Below are positions 58,929 to 64,000 of a DNA stretch of 64,000 bases, in pieces. Within the stretch, counting starts at the first letter, position 1. Each line of letters opens with the position of its first letter. The position numbers and the translations under genes are program-made. Source of the stretch: Entophlyctis helioformis. Lineage: Eukaryota; Chytridiomycota; Chytridiomycetes; Chytridiales; Chytriomycetaceae. The notes below the pieces were generated by a model, which was not told the origin of the DNA, did not search any database, and saw only the letters and a list, made by a program, of their open reading frames with translations. The stretch lies in the NCBI GenBank assembly GCA_025526915.1, contig JAHLKH010000119.1, forward strand, positions 20,300 through 84,299, read 5' to 3'.

Positions 58929-60903
58929 ATGGACCTGCTCTACACCTAGTGCGTTGCTCCGCGATGATGCTTTCTTGCTGGCCTTGCTGGCCTTGCTGGC
59001 CTCGCTGTACACCGGCTGCCCCACTCGGACACTGCCCGCTGACAGCATCCTCTCTTGCACTCGCTTCTGCTGCTCTGTCTGCCTGGCTCGGTCTCAACAA
59101 CCACCACCAACAACAACAACAACAACCAACAACCGCATCGACTATACCACCTGACCGTCACCACCTGCAGCCTCGCTCTGCTGCTCCTGACTGCGCTGGT
59201 TGTCGCTGTACACCAGAAGTACACGCTCTCCAAGGAGAAACAGCCTCGCCGCATGTCCGTCTTTTCCGAGATTCTCGCCCACAAGACCGGCTCGTTCCCT
59301 GTGTCCACCAACATCCCCGTAAGTCGGCCAGTCTTGCGCTGCCTGCCGTCCATCGTCGCCTGCCGTCCATCGTCGCCTGCCGTCCATCGTCGCCTGCCGT
59401 CCATCGTCGCCTGCCTGCCCACCTGTGTCGCTCCCTGGCTGTGGAACAATGGACGCCAATCTGACGCAATCCAACCCGCCACACCACGCCGTGCCTTTGC
59501 CACAGACCACGTCCGTCCACGCCGCCATCTTCCTCGACGAGCTGCCCTCGGACGACGACCTTGTCCGCATCTGGCACGAAAAGGTGCTCGTCCACGAGCG
59601 CATGTCGTCCACGATCGGCGTCGAGCCCGAGCACGGCCGCTTCCAGTTTGTCCCTGCCACCGACATTGACGTTGAGCGCAACCATCTCGTCCGCAAGACG
59701 GTCGGCTCAGAGACTGAGATCCTGCGCTACGTCGAGTCCATCTTTGGCCGCTCGTGGGTCGAGGAGCAGGCTGCCGGCAGACCGCTCTGGTACATCCATC
59801 TGATCACCAACGACGGCTCCAGCGTCGATCCCGCCAACCCGTCCAAGAATGCCCGCCAGTCGGCCCTTGTCCTCGAGTTCCACCACGCCATCGGAGACGG
59901 CATGTCGCTCATGAAGATGCTCCAGTCGATCTACACGGATAAGGACGGCAACCCGCTCGAGCTTGAGACGTCCAAGATCGCATCTGCTGCTGCTGCTGCC
60001 GCCGTCCCTGCCAAGCAAGCCAAGGCACACGGCCATGGCCACAAGGTGTCTCGCCGCAAGAAGGCGTTCGCCAAGCTGGTCCGCAACGTCAAGATGATCG
60101 GAAACCTCTTCCGTGCTGCCTTCAAGCTCCTTCTGTCGTCGAGCCTGTGGCCCGACACCAACACATACCTCAAGGAGCCGTACCAGCCGTACGTCTACGA
60201 CAACACCCGCGTAATCAACACCATCCCGCCCATCTCCCTCGACACAGTCAAGCTCATCAAGACTGAGCTCAAGTGCAGCGTCAACGACGTCATGTCGTCT
60301 GCCCTCGCCGCCGCTCTCCGCCGATACCTGGTGTACCGCGCAGACCCCGCCGTCTACGACAAGGACCTGCAGATCCGCGCCATGCTGCCCTACGCCTTCC
60401 CGCGCCGCGATCGCGACGCCTCGTACCTCCTCCGCAACCAGTGGATCCTCGTCTCGGTCCCTCTGCCCGTGGGCCACTTTGACAAGCACGCCGACCGCGT
60501 CCAGGCCACCCGCAAGAACATCAACGTCATCAAGCACACCGCCGAGCCCTTTGTCGGCCGCTTCCTCCAAAAGGTGTCGTACCACCTCAACGGCTACGAT
60601 GCGACCGTCGATATCTCGTCGCAGCTTGTCTACCGCCACTCGGTCGTCTTCTCCAACACCCCTGGCTTCACCGAGACCATCTACTTGTGCGGCAAGCCGG
60701 TTTCCCGCGTCCAGCCGTTTGTCACCAACGTGCTCCCCCAGTTCACGCTCGTGTCGTGCAATGGCGGCATGTACATGAACTACGTCATCAACCCGAACCG
60801 GCTGCTGGATGCTCACCGTATCGGCGAGTACTATATCATTGAGCTGCAGGAACTCGCTGCCGAGCTCGGCATCACGGCCCCCATTCTGCTCGAGCAGCAA
60901 TAA
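58929..60903 (+). CDS. Wax ester synthase / diacylglycerol acyltransferase-like (WSD1/WES family)
   Basis: Exons 58929..58948, 59171..59318 and 59506..60903 give 521 residues. The protein begins with a membrane segment (LALLLLTALVVAV), suggesting an ER or lipid-droplet anchor. The catalytic HHxxxDG motif is LEFHHAIGDGMSLMKMLQ. Later blocks fit the family: the ISLDTVKLIKTELKCSVNDV region, FSNTPGFTETIYLCGKPV and LVSCNGGMYMNYVIN. Such enzymes transfer acyl groups from acyl-CoA to fatty alcohols or diacylglycerol for storage lipid. The first exon has only 20 nt (MDLLYT plus two bases). The second intron contains a 17-bp minisatellite. Substrate cannot be told from sequence. Confidence 0.82.
59342..59413. 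repeat. 17-bp minisatellite in an intron
   Basis: A little over four copies of CCTGCCGTCCATCGTCG fill much of the intron 59319-59505. Copies are almost identical, so they are recent or error-prone in assembly. Confidence 0.9.
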
Positions 60904-61072
60904 TCTCTTCATTATTCCATCCCCCTCCCTCACTCTTTCTATGCCTCTTTGTCGGCTTGCTCTGATCTCATTCTTGCATTCTTATCCTTCACAATACACT
61001 GTGTTCCAGCATGATATTGAGATGAGCAGTGCCACATGTGCGCGCACCTTGTCTCGCCAGTGAACAACAGCG

Positions 61073-63214
61073 ATGCAGACAGCACCAGACAGGGTCACCG
61101 TCGACATCCAGACAGCGATGCACAGCGACCATGTGCTTGTGCGGCTGGCGTCTGTCTCCAAGGGCATGTGCGCATCCGTCAACCTCGTCTGCATCATCGA
61201 CGTCTCTGGCTCCATGGGTGCACCGGGCACCGTCAAGGACAGGCTCAACAACACTCTCGAAACCGGTCTCTCGGTGCTCGACGTCATCCGCCATGCCATG
61301 AACACCATCGTGCGAGCGCTCCAGCCCAACGACTCGCTTGCCATTGTGTGCTACTCGGACGATGCCCGTGTGGCGCTGCCGCTGACGGCCATGGACGCTG
61401 CCGGCGCTGCCAGGGCCTGCTCTGCGATCGAGGGTCTGGCCGCTGGCGGCATGACCAACATCTGGGCGGGTCTCGAGTGCGGGCTGGAGCTGCTTCGCAC
61501 GTCAAAGGTCGACAGCAGCAGGATCAGCAGCATCTTTCTGTTCACGGACGGTGTGCGCAACACTGGCCCTGTAAGTCGGACAGTCGATCGACTGGAGACG
61601 CTCAACTGACGCATGCTGCAGGACGGTGGCGATGTGCAGGCGCTGCTCGAGTACAAGAAGCGGCATGCCGGCTTGCGGTGCGTCATCAACACATTCGGGT
61701 TCGGCTGCAGCCTCGAGTCGGGCGATCTCGATGCCATGGCCCGCATCGGCTGCGGCTCCTTTGCGTACATTCCAGACTCTGGCTTCACCGGCACCGTCTT
61801 TGTCAATGCGCTCGCCAACCTGCTGTCCACCACAACCAAGAACACAATGCTCGCGATCAAGCCGGTGTCTGGTGCACAGATTGCTCTCAACCAGAACGGC
61901 GCACTGCCTGGCGGCTTCCACATCATCAACAGCCAGCAGGCTGCCTCTGCAAATGCTTCGCTGCTGGTCAGCATCCCCAACCTGCGCGTCGGCCAGTCAT
62001 TGGACTTGATTGTCCCCGTGCGCAACATCCCATCCAGCAGCAGCGAGCCGCTCCTGGAGATCTTGGTTCGATACAAGCCGTGGAACTCGGACCGGTTTGA
62101 AGCTGTCGAGGCCGTCGTGTCAGTCGCGACCGTGTCTGCGTCAATAGCACCAGCAGAAGTCAGCAGCCACATCCAGCGTCTGCTCTTTGTCGACGAGATC
62201 CGCTCCTGCCTGGCCGATGCCGTTGGCAGCAATCCGCCACCTGCAGAGCAGATTCTGCAGCGCATCGACAGGCTGGCTGCAAGCATCGACCCTGAGATAC
62301 ACAAGGACCTGCTGGTTGATCTGCGCGGCGAGACGCGTCTTGCTCTTGCTCAAGACAACATCAACCGCTGGGGCCGCCACTACCTCCTTGGTCTGACCAA
62401 CGCACATGCACTCCAGCTCTGCACCAACTTCAAAGACCCGGGTCTGCAGTCGTACGGCGGCCAGCTGTTTTCAGACCTGCGCACCTCGTTCTCTGCCATC
62501 TTCACCAAGATGAAGCCGCCACTGACAGCCAAGATGGCTGCAAATCGCAAAGCCCGCACACCAGGGGTCCTTGAGTTGATGGTTGCCGAGACTGTCGATG
62601 CCATGGCCAGCTTCTTTTCGCCTGTCCAGGCGTGCTTTGCTGGCAACACGCTCGTCCTCTTGGCGAATGGATCGCAGCGCTGCATCTCGGATCTGGCTCG
62701 TGGCGATGTGGTGGCAACCAATGCGTCTCTGAGCAGCACTGCCCGCGTTTGCTGTCTTGTCAAGACCCCCTGCTCTTCGGGCATGGCCGATCTTGTCACG
62801 CTCGACGGTGGCCTGCGCATCACACCGTACCATCCGGTCCAACAGTCTGGCAAGTGGGCTTTCCCGTGCAGCATTGCCGAGCCTGCATCAGTGCCATGCT
62901 ACGCCGTCTACAATCTTGTTCTGGACAGCAACCACACGATCATTGCCAACGGCCATGCGACTGTCACGCTTGGGCACGGCGTGGCAAACGACCCTGTTGC
63001 ATCGCACCCGTACTTTGGCACTCGCGCCGTGGTTGACGATCTTGAGTGCATGCGTGGCTGGTCAAGTGGCACGGTTGTCTTGGCTGGCGTGTGGCGCGAC
63101 GATCTCACTGGTCTTGTCTGTGGTCTGTGTGAGGCTGAGCAGGACCACGACAGCCACCAGGCTGATGCACTCGCTGCTGTTTCCTCTGCCCCTGCAGCCG
63201 TTGTTGTTTGCTGA
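61073..63214 (+). CDS. von Willebrand A domain protein with C-terminal Hint (hedgehog/intein-type) domain
   Basis: Exons 61073..61570 and 61622..63214 give 696 residues. The VWA domain has a complete metal site: CIIDVSGSMGAPG (DxSxS), then GGMTNIWAGLE and IFLFTDGVRN. A middle region of about 300 residues (SGAQIALNQNG onward) resembles the part after VWA in related eukaryotic proteins. The C-terminal Hint domain begins CFAGNTLVLLANGSQRCISD, with the nucleophile Cys, continues LARGDVVAT, and has the T-x-x-H-like block RITPYHPV and NLVLDSNHTIIANGHATVTL. In hedgehog and inteins this fold cuts the peptide bond before its Cys. Whether this one is active is unknown. No signal peptide was seen. It faces a retrotransposon fragment whose frame overlaps its last 110 bp. 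Confidence 0.85.
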
Positions 63215-64000
63215 GTGATGTCTGCCTGTCACTGGCTTGCCCTTGTGAATGAAGTGGTCTGTGGATGAGATCTGAGCGACTTTCTTGATACTGGCAATGG
63301 GGAACAGAGGCGTTGCGATCCACTGGAGCAGGCATGCGGCTGCGACGGACCGGCAGCTGTGCTGGGAGGGCAGCGAGGTACTGGCCCAGCAGATCAGGTG
63401 CAGTCTCGCGCAACTCGGCCTCTGAGCGGTACTCGTTGTGTTGCGGGCCGTAGCCGAGGTACGAGACCACAAAGGAGCGGTGGCCGTTGCGAGCGACCTT
63501 GTGTCCAACAATCGCGTCAATCTCCCATTCAGCTGCCACAGGGTCATCAGCAAAGGCGACTGCAGGTGGCTGAGCAGGCAGTGGCCGGCCAGGGAAAGCG
63601 GCGGCTGGATCGCGGTACGGCTTCAGCAGACGGACATGGAACCATGGATGCAGACGATGCATGGTCGGATGCAGAGCCAGCTTGCAGTTGAGACCATCCA
63701 GTGCAGCATTGACCTCTGTGATTGGGAATGGACCCAGCCAGTTGGGCAGGAACGCATTGGGGCGATGTGTGTCGGTGGACCACACAATGCCGGCGGCTTG
63801 CAGCATGACCATGTCGCCGACAGCATAGGCAGGAGCATCCCGACGGTGGCGATCGGCGTTGCGCTTCTGCTGTTCCTGAGCCTTGGTCAGGTTGGCTGTG
63901 GCATCCACGCGAGCCTTGTCAATGGCAGCGAGCAGGTCGCGGACAGCAGGTGGCGACGATGCTGCCGGCTCGTGTGGCAGCGTGCGAGGCTCGAGACCCA
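63105..64000 (-). mobile_element. Ty3/gypsy retrotransposon polyprotein, integrase end with chromodomain (cut by window edge)
   Basis: The frame is open from the window edge to 63105. It shows the integrase C-terminal region: KAQEQQKRNADRHRR, YAVGDMVMLQA, LPNWLGPFPITEVNAALDG and WFHVRLLKPYRD. A chromodomain follows (WEIDAIVGHKVARNGHRSFV, VSYLGYGPQHNEYRSEAELR), which marks chromoviruses and is thought to steer integration to marked chromatin. After the domain the frame runs on into the antisense of the Hint gene, so the real end of the element may be near 63215-63300 and the last 40 codons may be read-through. No LTR is visible here. The rest of the element lies beyond the window. Confidence 0.85.

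Noticed and set aside
59707..60933. Open frame of 408 codons antisense to the wax ester synthase-like gene
   Set aside because: It mirrors the codon bias of the real gene; composition is Asp/Val/Gly-rich with no recognisable domain, and the sense strand has the HHAIGDG motif.

Overview
The window is nuclear DNA of an early-diverging, probably zoosporic (chytrid-like) fungus. The evidence is dense spliced genes with short GC-rich introns, fungal-type regulators (APSES factor, CSC1 channel), a Crinkler-type P-loop protein, an animal-like transmembrane adenylyl cyclase, a PHIP/BRWD protein, a von Willebrand A plus Hint-domain protein, and the tail of a Ty3-type chromodomain retrotransposon. The phylum is inferred from gene content and was not tested. 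No bacterial, viral or organellar segment was seen, and no rRNA, tRNA or CRISPR.

Layout. 1-12.5 kb: DCC1 tail, CSC1/OSCA channel, mitochondrial acetoacetyl-CoA thiolase, a broken 7TM gene and a 7TM fragment, SUV3 helicase. 12.5-21 kb: ankyrin-DysF gene, FYVE-RING ubiquitin ligase, TFIIH p44, HCD-type protein kinase. 21-28.5 kb: PHIP/BRWD protein and VPS55. 28.7-35.7 kb: Crinkler-like NTPase, succinate-semialdehyde dehydrogenase, EIF1AD. 35.7-41.7 kb: twelve-helix adenylyl cyclase. 41.9-47.2 kb: secreted 2H-type protein, ribosomal protein eL8, Ras-family GTPase. 47.6-58.6 kb: three intact 7TM genes, mitochondrial uS13 and an APSES factor. 58.9-64 kb: wax ester synthase/DGAT-like enzyme, VWA-Hint protein, retrotransposon fragment.

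Genes are packed tightly: EIF1AD and the cyclase start 38 bp apart on opposite strands, and p44 starts 49 bp after the kinase stop. Most introns are 60-190 nt. At least four, and probably five, start with GC rather than GT. A TCACGTGA-like box recurs in several promoters. Several signalling genes share the window (cyclase, 7TM receptors, Ras, kinase, APSES factor). A functional link through cAMP is possible but not shown by the sequence.

Caution for users: many conserved genes, including eL8, SUV3 and SSADH, carry single-base frame breaks, mostly missing bases and often in homopolymers. This looks like uncorrected long-read error rather than pseudogenes. Coordinates below follow the sequence as given. 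Exon lists were built by hand from splice consensus, reading phase and remembered family sequences, so all homology statements are from recall and not from searches.
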